Positions 31,724-42,131 are shown, counted from the first letter of the stretch. The stretch is DNA of 64,000 bases from Mesostigma viride (GCA_009746045.1 RPFO01000175.1:1-64000), one strand, 5' to 3'. The notes: a model not told the origin generated them from the letters alone. Program-made: numbers and translations.

Positions 31724-32337
31724 AGTTGTATGAGAGTGAATGCCACGAATTCCGCCATGGTTCTTGCAGGAAGTTGCCTTTATTAATAACAGGAAACACA
31801 GACGTAAGTCACGTCACTTCCAAGACTGCACGCAGCACAGACGACAGGGTCGCAGTGCCAAGAGAACGTGCACGCAAGAACTAGCGTCCCGGTGCGACCA
31901 AGTCACACATATAGGTTGTTAGGGACGCGTCCAAGTATTCAGCTGCACTGTCACAGCTGAACTGTCAATCAATTGATTACACAGACTCTGGCACGCCTTT
32001 GGCGCGCAGATCTATCAATTGTCCATACGGCTAGTCCTGTGGACCTATCCGTACACTACTCAGCATCAATTGTCTCATAGGTCCTGGCGCGCTACAGCGC
32101 CTACCTATCAATTGACCATCAAGTCCTGTACAAGTCCTGTCAACGTCCTGCGGACTATCAAAGTGACACTTGTACATCCTGTGTCCGTACGCGCCCACAG
32201 TGGCGCGCCGGGTACTGTCGGCACAGCCTAGGAAACGTCATAACTTTTACGTTCCTTAACCAAATGAGGCGTTCAAGGTGCCGTTGGAAAGAGCGTAACA
32301 ATCTCTATCCATCTAACGTAAATCCTTTACGTTAACT
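31724..32337 (-). repeat. 3' LTR (614 bp)
   Basis: Direct repeat of 38,917-39,534 with a few substitutions and 2-bp indels. On the minus strand it contains AATAAA followed by GCAAGAACCATGGCGG near its end, so polyadenylation signal and ORF0 start codon both lie in the LTR. Confidence 0.95.
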
Positions 32338-32357
32338 CCAATCCCTTCTTTTCTTTA
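32338..32357 (-). other. Polypurine tract of the LTR retrotransposon
   Basis: On the minus strand AAAGAAAAGAAGGGATTGG directly abuts the 3' LTR, as expected for the primer of plus-strand DNA synthesis. It fixes the orientation of the element. Confidence 0.75.
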
Positions 32358-33285
32358 GGGATCACATCCCCTGCCAGGGACCCTTGAAGTAGCTTGAAAT
32401 GTCCTTCACTCCAGCTTGAAGCTTGAACAGATGTCTTTAATGGCCATTGCCATTCCCCCAGCCTTTCTTTTAAGGAACTGGAAAAGAAACAGATCTGCCA
32501 CAGGGAAAACCATTCCATGAGAAATGGATAAAAACCTATGGAAGTGGCATTACAGAGTACCACCAGATATTAGAAGCACACAAAATTAAATACATACAGG
32601 TTAATTCTATGAGGTCTTCTCCAGGAATTAATCCCATCACCTCGGTAGAGCCTCCAGTACAATGACCTTCTGGCGGTGAGTTACATTAATCCCAGATACT
32701 AATCCCATAAAACCCAGTACATATTCAATATAAGTACAATAAATCCATGACAATTAAAATACCACTTGACAAAGTAAGGCGTATTACAATAGTTTGCCTG
32801 TCATTCTCTCAACAGGGGTCTATTGGCGCCCGTCTTACGGCGCCCGTCTACTTGCCAGATGGTAAACTGCCACAGCAAACAAATGACAAAATGAAACACA
32901 TAGGCAACAATTAAATCCTGCCCTGGGGAACTAGGGAAGTCTGAACAGGCAAACACCTGAACAGGCCAGCTTGTAGAAACATAATACCAGGGAATCGAAC
33001 CCCGCCCTATAAACCCCAGAATAAAGGTTCCCAGACCATTGTGAGAGTATGTACAAATATACATTTCTTTTAAAATAGAATACATGGTCTGTAATGGACC
33101 TGTCAACCTTGTGTAGTCAACAGCATGAACCCCAGCCAAAACCTGGCTGTATCCTGATTAAAATCAGAGTGAGTGTACCATGGTCCATGAGCCTTAGTAC
33201 AGACTAAAATACAGGTATTATGCCAGTCACAATGCTGACACTACCACACAATCTGCTCTCCAATGCCCTATAACCATGCACCAGC
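32358..33285 (-). other. 3' non-coding region of the LTR retrotransposon
   Basis: About 930 bp between the POL stop and the polypurine tract. A 112-codon open frame at 32,801-33,139 has one hydrophobic segment (YVFHFVICLLW) but no recognisable relatives in my knowledge; I regard it as unproven. Confidence 0.6.
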
Positions 33286-36200
33286 TTAGACAGCTTGCTG
33301 AGATGGGTCCATCAGAGACTGAAGAACCTTGTATTGCACTGCTGCCTTCTGCACTAGCTTGGTCAAAGCATCAGCAGGATTGTCAACCCCAGGGATATGC
33401 TCAATATTGGCCAAGGAGGACAACTCCTTAAGAAGGAGATAATCCAAGTCCCTACTTCTGGCCATCTGCCTGTGCACAAACTGCACCATCCCCATGGAGT
33501 CTGTTTTTAGAAGAGTGGTAACCTGAAGTGGCCAAGGAGTGTTAGAAGTCATCTGATGAAGCAACTCCTTCAGATAAAGGCTTGTGTGAATGCCTTCACA
33601 AATAGCCCTGCATTCTGCCACATCACTGCTGACAGCCACCCGTTTGTGCAGGCGACTAAACCAGCTCACCAAACTCCCCAGGCCTTCCTGTCTGAGCACA
33701 AAGAGCCCTGCAGCCCTGCCCCTGACCTTGGAGACCTGCCTGCTGTCCATTGAGCTATCCACATACAGCTCCATGCAAATGGGTTGTGATAAATCCACTG
33801 CAGACAACAGAATGCCAGATGAAGCCCTGACCTGATCAGCCACCTTGGCAGACCCTAGCTCCACCAGCATGTCATCAGGCAACCTGGCTATGACCATAAG
33901 GTCTGGCCTGGAAATGCCTGCCACCCAAGCAACCATGCCCCTCACCATGGGACACAGTGCCTGTGTGATGGTTGGAGGAAGCTTGCTAATGAGGGTCTCT
34001 TGATAATCATTGCCCCCCACCAGCAGCATACGCCACTCCCCCCTTCTTCACCAGTGTGGCCTCCATGCCCACAAACAGCAGAGGCTCATTCTCCACCTGC
34101 CATTGCTCCCTACCCAGAGGAAACTTGGACTTAATGATGGAGATCAGCTCCTTAAGCCACGACGTGGGAGCTATCAGATGTAGGTCATCCCCGTGCAGCG
34201 AAGCATACACTGGCAGGCCTTCCCATTGCCCCAGAAACAGACAGGGGTCTACAGGAGAGACCTTCAAGTTGCAATGCTCCTTCAGGAAACGGTTGAGAGT
34301 CTCCCTCCAGATTATTGGACTTGACCTCAGGCCCTCCAGGCCCTTGAGGATTTTAAGGAACTCCGTGTGGATGTCCCTTTTCCATACAGCAGGCACCCTA
34401 ACATAGAAAGGCGTCTTGCCCTCCCACTTTTCCTGTGCCACATCTGCATCCCCTCCAGAAATGCCCTCTTGAAGTCTACCACCACTGAGCCATAGTCCAA
34501 GCCCTTGTTGAGAAGGCCTAGAAATACACACAGCAGCAGCCTCCAAGTATCATGCAACATGCCAGGGGTATACAACTCCTCAGCAGTGCACTCACCAGTA
34601 CCCTTGAACTCATTCAGCACTGGCCTGACATGTGGTACCTTGACCCCGTCCACCTCCTTCATCTTGATGACAAACTTGAGCTTGAGTAGACGTCGTGCAG
34701 GAGGCAGGTCATTGACAGGTTCCACGCATTTCTTGGAGATCCAGTCCTCCCCAGATTTAATCAGACCCAGTGTGACCTGGGGACACATAATGGGAGAGGA
34801 CATGAGCTTCACCAGGCCTTGGTAGTTGATAGGGCTGTGTCCAGCAAGTGAGTGAGGACCAATGCCCAAACTGCTTGGATGACTAGCAGCTGGCAATATG
34901 AGGTCATCAACCAAGGGCTCCTGCCCCTGGCACACTTGCACACGCTTAACCGACCTGGTTACTGCACGTGATAGGTGAGTGGTCCTGAAATTAATCAGTG
35001 GGACCTGACCAGCCCCTTCCTTAGTCAGGAGAGAGGACGTGATCACTACCCCATCCTGGCATAGGAAATTCTGCCCCAGAAGAGCAGGTCCTTGATAGCC
35101 CTCCAAGACACAAAAAGCAGTGTCCTGTCCAAGGATAGGAATGAATACCTCACCCAGTACCTTCACGTGTACCCCGCCACTGAAGTCAGACACAAACTGA
35201 TAGCTGGGTTCAGACATGCTGTACCCTGCTGCAGCCCTGGTCCCAATGATGGAAACCTGAGAATTAGTGTCTACCTCTAAGGCAGTGTCCAGCCCCAGAT
35301 TGCCATGCCACCTGAGCTTGGCTACCTTGGGCTGCTTCTTGGCTCTTTGTAGAGCCCCAATCAATCCAGCCAAACTTGTCCCCCTGGGCTTGGTTAGTGC
35401 CTTGGGCTTGACAGTTGACTCCCCAGCTGTTGACCTTGCAGCCTGTTCAACAAGTACCTCTGCAACCTGGCCAGGGCTGACAGATTCCCCTGCAACAGAT
35501 GTGGTCGTTGCGTCAGTGATGTCACTGGGACCTGAAAATCCTGCAGATCCTGTGAGCCTTGTGCCTGACTGCCCTCATTCATCAGGTTAGGCTTGACATA
35601 TGACCAACTCAGCCGGTGCACATGCTTTGGTTCGTCCTCCATGCTGACCAAGCATGCGTGGCTAGCTTCATCAACCTGGGTAACCACCCCAGGACTCCAG
35701 CTACCACGTTTGCCATAAAGGCTAGGTTCCTTCCAAGCTAGGACCTTCTGACCCACTTGTGGCTCCAGCATCTTCCAACCCCGGTCCTTCTCCCTCAGCT
35801 TGGCAAAGGTGACATGTGCAGCATGTTTCCAGCCCTCCAGCACATGTGGTGGGCACAGGCCATGATATAGACCCATTGGGCTGACAGCAACTCCATCATA
35901 GTAGAAGTTAACCCTGCTGTTCAGCTGCTGCTCCACGTTCCTCAGCCATGCACTCCTGACAAGTGCAGGTGCAGACAAGGGTACCCAGTCTTCAGAGATG
36001 ATCAATTTCTTGACCTCCTGGATTGCCCTCTCGATAGCACCCTGCTGCCCATGAGCCTCCCTAGGTGTAACCAGCAACTCAGGAAGGGTAGGATCACCCT
36101 TGAGATGCTGAAACTGCATGTCCACCTGGATCCTTGTGGTAGGAAACTTGGCTCTTACATTCTGCAGGGCAGCCAGCAAGTACCTGTTCTTCATAGAAGG

Positions 36201-36767
36201 TAAATGCTCTAGCACCTTGTATTTCGTGTACCTGTCCACGCACACCAACAGTTGCATGCCCCTGATGTGTTGGATATCACACTGCAGATCACCAATGCTC
36301 TGAGGTAGAGCTTTGGCATGTGATTTCCTGGGCTTGTTGGAGGACAACTGGCACTTACACCGTGAGGCAGCTTGCTGACACGCCTTAAGAAGGGGTGCCC
36401 TGCCCATACGGAAGGCAAAGTTGTTTGACAGAGAAGTGGCATGCCCAAACATGTTGTGGATTCGGGCACCCAACTCCTGGTACACAGAGGAAGCAGTCCC
36501 TGGCACAGTCAGGACTGTGCTGTCAGGTTGTCCAGCATCACCATGCTGACTTCCATCCTGTTCTGACTCAGAGCCTGAGTCACCCTGCTCATGCCCAACA
36601 CCTGGACCGCCAGCAGGGACCACATGCATACCACCAGAGGCCTTCACACCCCTCTGTGGTTGTACATTGGTTTCTCTCAAAATGAGAGGTCCACCCTCGT
36701 GCCCAGCACGAGGATGCATGGGGTCAGACATTCTTACAGCTGCATCAGCTGTCAAGGACGTCTTCAT
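33286..36767 (-). CDS. POL polyprotein: integrase-protease-reverse transcriptase-RNase H, with frameshifts
   Basis: Order on the minus strand. Integrase (35,560-36,767, start ATG 36,767): zinc-finger-like H/C residues, then the D-D-E core with QCDIQH/CVDRYTK, QVDMQF and HGQQGAIER, and an SH3-like C-terminus. Protease (about 35,000-35,330): EVDTNSQVSIIG and, ~70 residues on, LLGQNFL; the usual DTG/DSG is DTN. Reverse transcriptase (34,020-34,900): VVVDFKRAFLEG, DPCLFLG and the active site HGDD in place of YVDD. RNase H (33,286-33,830): LYVDSS, KTDSMG, NPADALTK. The frame changes near 35,575 and 34,450 are each mended by one added G in a G run; the one near 34,020 lies in a G run that appears one base too long. 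With near-identical LTRs I infer sequencing error rather than decay. Confidence 0.88.
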
Positions 36768-36906
36768 AGGAACCTGTACCTCTCCAGGTGACCTGGGGCC
36801 ACCTGAACCTGGAGATCACCCTCTTGTTGCCCAGATATAAAATCTGCATTGGAGCACCTGGCCTCCCCCTGGGTGAATTAAGGTGTGTAGGGGTTGCCTC
36901 AGACAG

Positions 36907-38020
36907 TCACTGCTCCTTGTTGTCTTCTTGCTGACTGCCCTTTGAAGGCTGGCCTGCCTGGGACTTGTTGTTGTTCTTCTTCTTGTTGTTGTTGTTATTC
37001 TTGTTGCTGCCCTGGCCCTGGGACTTCTTGAAGCTGGGACACTCCTTCTTGATGTGCCCCCACCCCTTGCACAGGTAGCATTGTATCTTTGACTTGCCCT
37101 GGCCACTCCCCCGTTGTCAGGCGCGTTGCCCTGCTTGGGCTTACCACCCACCCGCCTGAACACCGACTTGGAGTGTGACCTCCTGTCAGAGTCAGGTGAA
37201 TGATCGCCCTTGCGCTTGTTATGGTTGCCCCTACGCCCTCCTTGGCTTCTGTCAGCCTCAGACGTCTTGGAGCCCCCTGGGTACGCCCACCTGCCTGGGT
37301 AGCCTTCACTGCTGGCACTCCACCCTCAAACAGCTCCTCTGCCTCGAGTGCTTGTTTGATTATGACCTTGTAGGCCTTGAGGGTTGAGTGTGGGGCACAC
37401 ATGACCTTTAAGGAGCCACGTGTCGCCTTATCCAGCCCAGAAACCTTGAGCCAGTTGGTCAGGGCTATGTTATCAGCAACATTAAAGCCGTGAGCCCTGC
37501 CCTCCTCAACCATTTTACAATAGTTAAGGAAGTTCTGGATCAGGTCCCCCTTGACCTCCCACCCCTGGTATTTATCCTGCCAATGGATCCCCACTTTCTT
37601 CCTCTGATCCTCCAGCAGCTCCTTTAACTCTGCCACGTAGCTGGACCAGGCCTTGTTGGCCTTCTTACACTCTCTAGTGAGGTCCTTTATCTGATCTGTA
37701 CACTTGCCAAAAGTCTGGCTACCTATCCAGATCTGGTAATAGTTTGTACCACCGTACAAACTTGGAAACCCCTCTAGCCCTCCACAAACTCCTCAGCCTG
37801 CTTGGGCTTGTGTCTGACGTGACAGGTTGCAGTTGATTCACAATAAGCAAACCCTGGGTAGTGAGATCATAACCAAGAACAGCTTGTGCATTATTATTAT
37901 TGTGATGAAGGTTGGTAATCTCTCCGGTAACCCCCACGTCATCTACGTGAGCGGTCCACTACCAGCACCACCATTATTCCCACTGGCTGGGGCACCTTTG
38001 CTACGGCGCCCGTCTGCCAT
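36907..38020 (-). CDS. GAG capsid-type protein with CCHC zinc knuckle, with frameshifts
   Basis: Would form the virus-like particle and bind element RNA. ATG at 38,020 (MADGRRSKGAP), helical capsid-like region in 37,290-37,760 (YYQIWIGSQTF, WLKVSGLDKATRGSL), then a basic Arg/Ser/Lys-rich stretch and a zinc knuckle CYLCKGWGHIKKEC at 37,039-37,080 (C-x2-C-x4-H-x4-C), an Asn/Lys-rich tail and a TGA at 36,907-36,909. The frame changes at about 37,945, 37,785, 37,275 and 37,110; at least three of these are at G/C runs and need one added base. No protease motif follows the knuckle. Confidence 0.8.
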
Positions 38021-38183
38021 TCTGCACTACAAGCTATTCAAAAACACCTCAGCAAAGCAGCAGAAAAGTATGTACAAAAATTGTCGCAACTGCCGCCTGC
38101 GCCGGTGTCGCCTCCGCCCCCGCGAATTGCCGTTGAAAATTCGACAAAAATGTCGACGAGTACTGGAAAAGAAAATTGGCCGA

Positions 38184-38951
38184 CTAGTAGTCAAGGCCCC
38201 TGAAGTCGCAGTACTCGTATGCGAACTCACGATCCTCCATATCCAGCTCTGGACCTGCACCGGTATGTATTAAAACCGGTGTGCTCCCCGCCGCGTAAGT
38301 TGCGATGCGCCGACGCGCTACGAGGCGCAGAGGATGTGTAAAGATCGACAACAATTCCCACCCCGCGGGAATCCACTCTCGCAGAGATGCGAGAAATGCC
38401 ACCAGGTTAATGAGAACCTGGCGTTCGCGACTGCGTACGCCGCGTGTGAGCAGCGACAGCAACGCGAGATCTTGAAATAAGTTTGTCGACACCGCCGGCG
38501 CGCCCCCCGTGCGTAGCGATGCCCAGTTTTGTAAGTTTCTCTGGTAACCGGTGAGTGAAGAGATGGCGTTGTCCAACTCCTCAATGGCAGTGGTGACTTC
38601 GTTCACCGACCGCAAACCTCCCCGCACCTGGACCGTAAATTGCGATAAAATGTTGCGAATCTGGTCCAACAGTGCGCGTATAGCCGGCACCAGTGCTGGC
38701 AAATCGGGGTCCTCGGGGTTATCCCCGAGCAATGGAAGAACTGCGCGCTGCCGACGATGAAGTTCGTCCAGCGATATCGTGACCTCGTCAAGCAATTGCT
38801 GCCACGACGGCGCAGCCGGTCTTGGCAAAGGATCAGCCGGCGGAGCGGCTATTTCCTCATCGCCGGGAATCCGGAATTCTTCAGAATTTGGCATATTTGG
38901 AACGAGGTGTAATACGAGTTGTATGAGAGTGAATGCCACGAATTCCGCCAT
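38184..38951 (-). CDS. ORF0 of the LTR retrotransposon, starting inside the 5' LTR
   Basis: Uninterrupted 255-codon frame whose ATG (38,949-38,951) lies 35 bp inside the LTR in a strong context (AGAACCATGGCG). It passes through the LTR end and the place where a primer-binding site should be and stops 164 bp before GAG. The product is predicted largely helical (for example SWQQLLDEVTISLDELHRRQ) with no motif I recognise. It could be an accessory protein, a split-off GAG N-terminus, or captured host sequence. That it stays open over 768 bp while the neighbours show frame errors supports real coding. Confidence 0.6.
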   Translation of the reverse strand: MAEFVAFTLIQLVLHLVPNMPNSEEFRIPGDEEIAAPPADPLPRPAAPSWQQLLDEVTISLDELHRRQRAVLPLLGDNPEDPDLPALVPAIRALLDQIRNILSQFTVQVRGGLRSVNEVTTAIEELDNAISSLTGYQRNLQNWASLRTGGAPAVSTNLFQDLALLSLLTRGVRSRERQVLINLVAFLASLREWIPAGWELLSIFTHPLRLVARRRIATYAAGSTPVLIHTGAGPELDMEDREFAYEYCDFRGLDY

Positions 38952-39534
38952 GGTTCTTGCAGGAAGTTGCCTTTATTAATAACAGGAAACACAGACGTAA
39001 GTCACGTCACTTCCAAGACTGCACGCAGCACAGACGACAGGGTCGCAGTGCCAAGAGAACGTGCACGCAAGAACTAGCGTCCCGGTGCGACCAAGTCACA
39101 CATATAGGTTGTTAGGGACGCGTCCAAGTATTCAGCTGCACTGTCACAGCTGAACTGTCAATCAATTGATTACACAGACTCTGGCACGCCTTTGGCGCGG
39201 AGATCTATCAATTGTCCATACGGCTAGTCCTGTGGACCTATCCGTACACTACTCAGCATCAATTGTCAGTCATAGGTCCTGGCGCGCTACAGCGCACCTA
39301 CCTATCAATTGACCATCAAGTCCTGTACAAGTCCTGTCAACGTCCTGCGGACTATCAAAGTGACACTTGTACATCCTGTGTCCGTACGCGCCCACAGTGG
39401 CGCGCCGGGTACTGTCGGCACAGCCTAGGAAACGTCATAACTTTTACGTTCCTTAACCAAATGAGGCGTTCAAGGTGCCGCTGGAAAGAGCGTAACAATC
39501 TCTATCCATCTAACGTAAATCCTTTACGTTAACT
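38917..39534 (-). repeat. 5' LTR (618 bp)
   Basis: Direct repeat of 31,724-32,337. Ends AGTT...AACT on either strand. The next bases of the internal region (minus strand) are CGTATTACACCTCG, which is not an obvious tRNA 3'-end complement, so the primer is unknown. Confidence 0.95.
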
Positions 39535-39539
39535 GCTCG
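39535..39539. repeat. Target-site duplication of the LTR retrotransposon (right)
   Basis: GCTCG, identical to 31,719-31,723. Confidence 0.85.
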
Positions 39540-40768
39540 CGTCGCCGCTGTTGCTGGGCCAGGGTCAAGTCGTCGTCCAGCGTGAAGCGAGTCTCCGAGA
39601 GCTTCTTGCGGCAGGAACGCCAGCTTGTCCGCCATGTACTTAAAGGTGAGGAGCACGGGTGCCGGGCCAGCCTTCCCCCGCGCGCGCGGGGGAGGCGGAC
39701 AGCCGACATGTCCAGCTCACCAGTGAGTAACATGGGGGCAAGAATGGCGCGCTTAAATGCCTCAAGAAGGCTCGTGGAGGTCTCACCTGCCTGCTGGTCG
39801 AAGTGCTTGACGATGACATTGTGGCTGCGCCGGGCGATGTCGGCTTCCTCGCGAAGGTCGAGGGCTTGTTGCTTGAGTTGTGCCGAGATGGTGGAGGTGG
39901 TGGAGGTGGTGTGCTGCTTAAGCAAGTCCGCCCAGGTGGAGGGCCGGAGGCATCGCCGGCCGGGCCAGCAGGCGCCGGCTGGGCGGCGATGTCCTTCACC
40001 GCCTGGGCGGTGAGGCCGGCGGTGTCATGCAAGCTCTCAAGGGCGTTGGCGGTGGCTTGAAGGCGTTGGTCAATGTCGAGGAGCTGGGCTTTGATGTCGG
40101 CAGTGGAGGCGGAAATGGCAGTGGAGGTGGAGGCGGCGGCGGTGGAAATGTGAGGAAGTTCAGCAGTCAGCGTGCCACCCATTGCTGCGACGTCGGCAGC
40201 AAGGGGGGCCACGTGCTGCTGAAAGGCTTCCGTGAGGATGGAACGGAGGGTGGGGGCGGAGATGGATGGAGCCCAGATCTCGCCATCAGAGCGCTGGAGA
40301 AGGGAGTTGAGGATGGCGTGCTGGAGACGGGGGCGTGGGGAGCCGAAAACCATGCTGACGTTGTGCCAGCGGTTGCCGTCAGTGCAGAGGAGGCGGCCGG
40401 TGGCGTGGAGATGGAGGCACAGGTCGTAAAGCGAGGCGTAGTCCCCATAGAAGATGCAGTGCATAGCACGGTCCGGGGACATGTTGGTCCAGTCGTGATC
40501 ATCGACCTCCAGGGAAAGGTTGGAGCTGAAAGCGCGGTTCCGAGGGGCGTGACGACCCTCCTGTTTGGTCGGCGGGGCGGGCGCGTTTAGGGTCAGGCGA
40601 TGCCGATGGCGAGGCATTGAGCCCGGGAGGGTTCGGGGCGAGCACCAGTGCGCGACTAGTGTCACCGCTGCCTTCCGGATCTGGCGAGGCTGCAGCCGCA
40701 GCTGCCGCATTTTCATGGGCGAGCGCATCCGCCAAACTGCGTTGCGTCGACAGGCGTTTGCTCGTCAT
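39540..40768 (-). pseudogene. LINE-2 ORF1 (main part), interrupted by the LTR element
   Basis: ORF1p-like. Starts at ATG 40,768 (MTSKRLSTQRSLAD), Ala/Pro/Ser-rich N-terminus, a conserved-looking block (LEVDDHDWTNMSPDRA, GDYASLYDLCLHLHATGRLL), a long helical heptad-rich part (~39,990-40,200), then the RRM-like end and the LTLAQQQRRR tail. Frame changes near 40,570, 39,950 and 39,690 and the LTR insertion at 39,535 disable it as it stands. The C-terminal piece lies at 31,570-31,718. Confidence 0.7.
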
Positions 40769-40892
40769 ATATTGCGTTTTAGATTCGGAAAATTATATCA
40801 GCATGTGCGTCTTAGAAAGACGAAGCGATAGTGATATTCACGGCTAAATTCGGTGCTCAAACATGAAAGTTATGAGCTCCGACAGCCATGGC
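40769..40892 (-). other. LINE-2 5' UTR
   Basis: Shares the order and parts of the sequence of the LINE-1 5' UTR (TCAGC(A/G)TGT, AAAGTTATGAGC, terminal CCAT(A/G)GC). This marks 40,892 as the probable intact 5' end. Confidence 0.6.
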
Positions 40893-41040
40893 TACCTCGT
40901 GGCTCGTGGCTAGTGGCTAGTTGTCCGTCCTATAGTCAGCAAAAAGTTCTTCGGCATGGCCTGATGATGCTATCCTGAGCCTTGCAATTAAAAAACTGCT
41001 CAAACGTGTGACACCCTTTTGGCTTCCCCCCCCCATAATG
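40893..41040. other. Unique spacer
   Basis: Short non-coding stretch with CTCGTGGCTAGTGGCTAG repetition; nothing further seen. Confidence 0.4.
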
Positions 41041-41836
41041 CCACTCAACATGTCCTTCGTCAATGCGTACTCTTCAACGGTCTCTTTCCAACGTTCTAGG
41101 TTGGCAAGCTCTTCAAGATGCTAGATTTGTATATGGTCTAGCTTGTAGTACGACCACACATACTGCTCAGTCCCCACATCCCAACATCTAAGGCATATTG
41201 GCAGGCACATTAGTGCAAGGGCCAGCACGTGTGCACCTTTTGGCTGCCATATTGTGCATCTTATCTCCCGGAAAAAAAGGACAGTTGCTAACAATCTTGG
41301 TTGTCACGGCCACCACGTTCAAACTCGACTTACACGTGGTATCTGTGCATAATTGGCCACAAAATCCACAGCTCTGCCGTGGACAGGGCACGATCCCACA
41401 CATTGACTTGCCACCAAGTCCCATTTCAAACAAATGCCTCGCCACGTGTGTACGGAGGGCAGTCACCTTCATCATAGCATTGCATGTTGGGCAATGCACA
41501 TCATGCTCTAAGCCAGCCTTTGGAGGGGCCACGACATCTGCCGCAGCTTGCGATGGCACCCCAGTGCATAGCCACAGACGGCATTATCTGCTCTAGGATA
41601 AGGAAACTTCATGGACCAAGGCAGCGACAAAAGATCCAACCTTAAACTCGAAGTGAGGCAAGTTGCCTCACTGAAGACAGATCGTCTTGTTTAAAGAAAC
41701 CAACTGCCATCCCATATGACGCAAGCTTAGTTCCCATGGAGATGGTGTTCACGAGTGTTGGCGGAAATGTTATCTCCTGCTTCCCAACCTCTTTAGGCTG
41801 CCATGTAAACATGCCAACTCCATCAAGATTCAACAT
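41041..41836 (-). pseudogene. Zinc-binding transposon-type ORF relic
   Basis: Two open pieces on the minus strand (41,642-41,836 and 41,188-41,559) followed by an out-of-frame continuation to about 41,041. The middle piece has a C-x2-C-x11-H-x3-H motif (HCPTCNAMMKV...HVARH), then CGFCG and PCTNVP; the continuation reads CLRCWDVGT...VWSYYKLDH. This series of Cys/His clusters is known to me from transposon-associated ORFs, notably in fungi; exact family unknown. Broken by stops and frame changes, so a relic. Confidence 0.45.
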
Positions 41837-41914
41837 GGTAACACATGTGCATCAGCACCCCCGTTATCCTTGTATCAGGATCACCAAATTGTTGGGATGT
41901 TATAGTGGGAACTG

Positions 41915-42116
41915 ACACAATATGCATGGCTGCCTACATCACTCCCCAACACTAATGGGTTGCGTGCACATTACTTTAAAATTCACTAATTCATGGCACA
42001 TACATGAATGGACAGCATGCAATATGGCGCAAGCAATCCATTTGAACTCCATCACAATAGAGAGAACAACCACGGAATAACTAATGCCGGACAATTTCAT
42101 ATATCATTACACATCT
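41915..42116. repeat. Dispersed repeat, second copy
   Basis: Matches 30,830-31,038 in direct orientation. It lies just upstream of the ORF relic on the minus strand and just left of a LINE 3' end on the plus strand. Confidence 0.8.
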
Positions 42117-42131
42117 GGCCACCCATCAAGG

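Larger units (their letters stand above)
31724..39534 (-). mobile_element. Complete Copia-type LTR retrotransposon with unusual domain order
   Basis: 7.8 kb, transcribed from the minus strand: 5' LTR (38,917-39,534), ORF0 (38,184-38,951, starting inside the LTR), GAG (36,907-38,020), POL (33,286-36,767) with integrase, protease, reverse transcriptase and RNase H in that order, a ~950-bp 3' non-coding region, a polypurine tract (32,338-32,357), and 3' LTR (31,724-32,337). LTR ends are AGTT...AACT and flanking GCTCG duplications are exact. The LTRs differ at only a few positions, so the insertion is recent. RT and RNase H features are Copia-like, but Copia elements have protease before integrase. 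Confidence 0.92.
31121..40892 (-). mobile_element. LINE-2: short ORF1-only non-LTR element, split by an LTR retrotransposon
   Basis: Two parts on the minus strand: 39,535-40,892 (5' UTR and most of ORF1) and 31,121-31,723 (ORF1 end, ~400-bp 3' UTR, ATTA tail). The break is the LTR element 31,724-39,534, and GCTCG is duplicated at the junctions. Reassembled, it is ~1.96 kb with both ends present: the 5' end resembles that of LINE-1 (shared AAAGTTATGAGC and CCATGGC/CCATAGC), and the 3' end carries a variant of the LINE-1 terminus (GTGCTACAT ... CCCAACGGAG). There is no room for ORF2. I infer a non-autonomous derivative that uses LINE-1-type machinery, analogous to mammalian HAL1. No clean target duplication seen. 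Confidence 0.7.

Noticed and set aside
33000..33030. tRNA-like B box (GGTTCGATTCC, minus strand)
   Set aside because: No A box or acceptor stem at the required spacing; lies in the LTR element 3' region.
32801..33139. Env-like small ORF downstream of POL
   Set aside because: Only one hydrophobic stretch, no signal peptide or known motif, and no evidence beyond an open frame.
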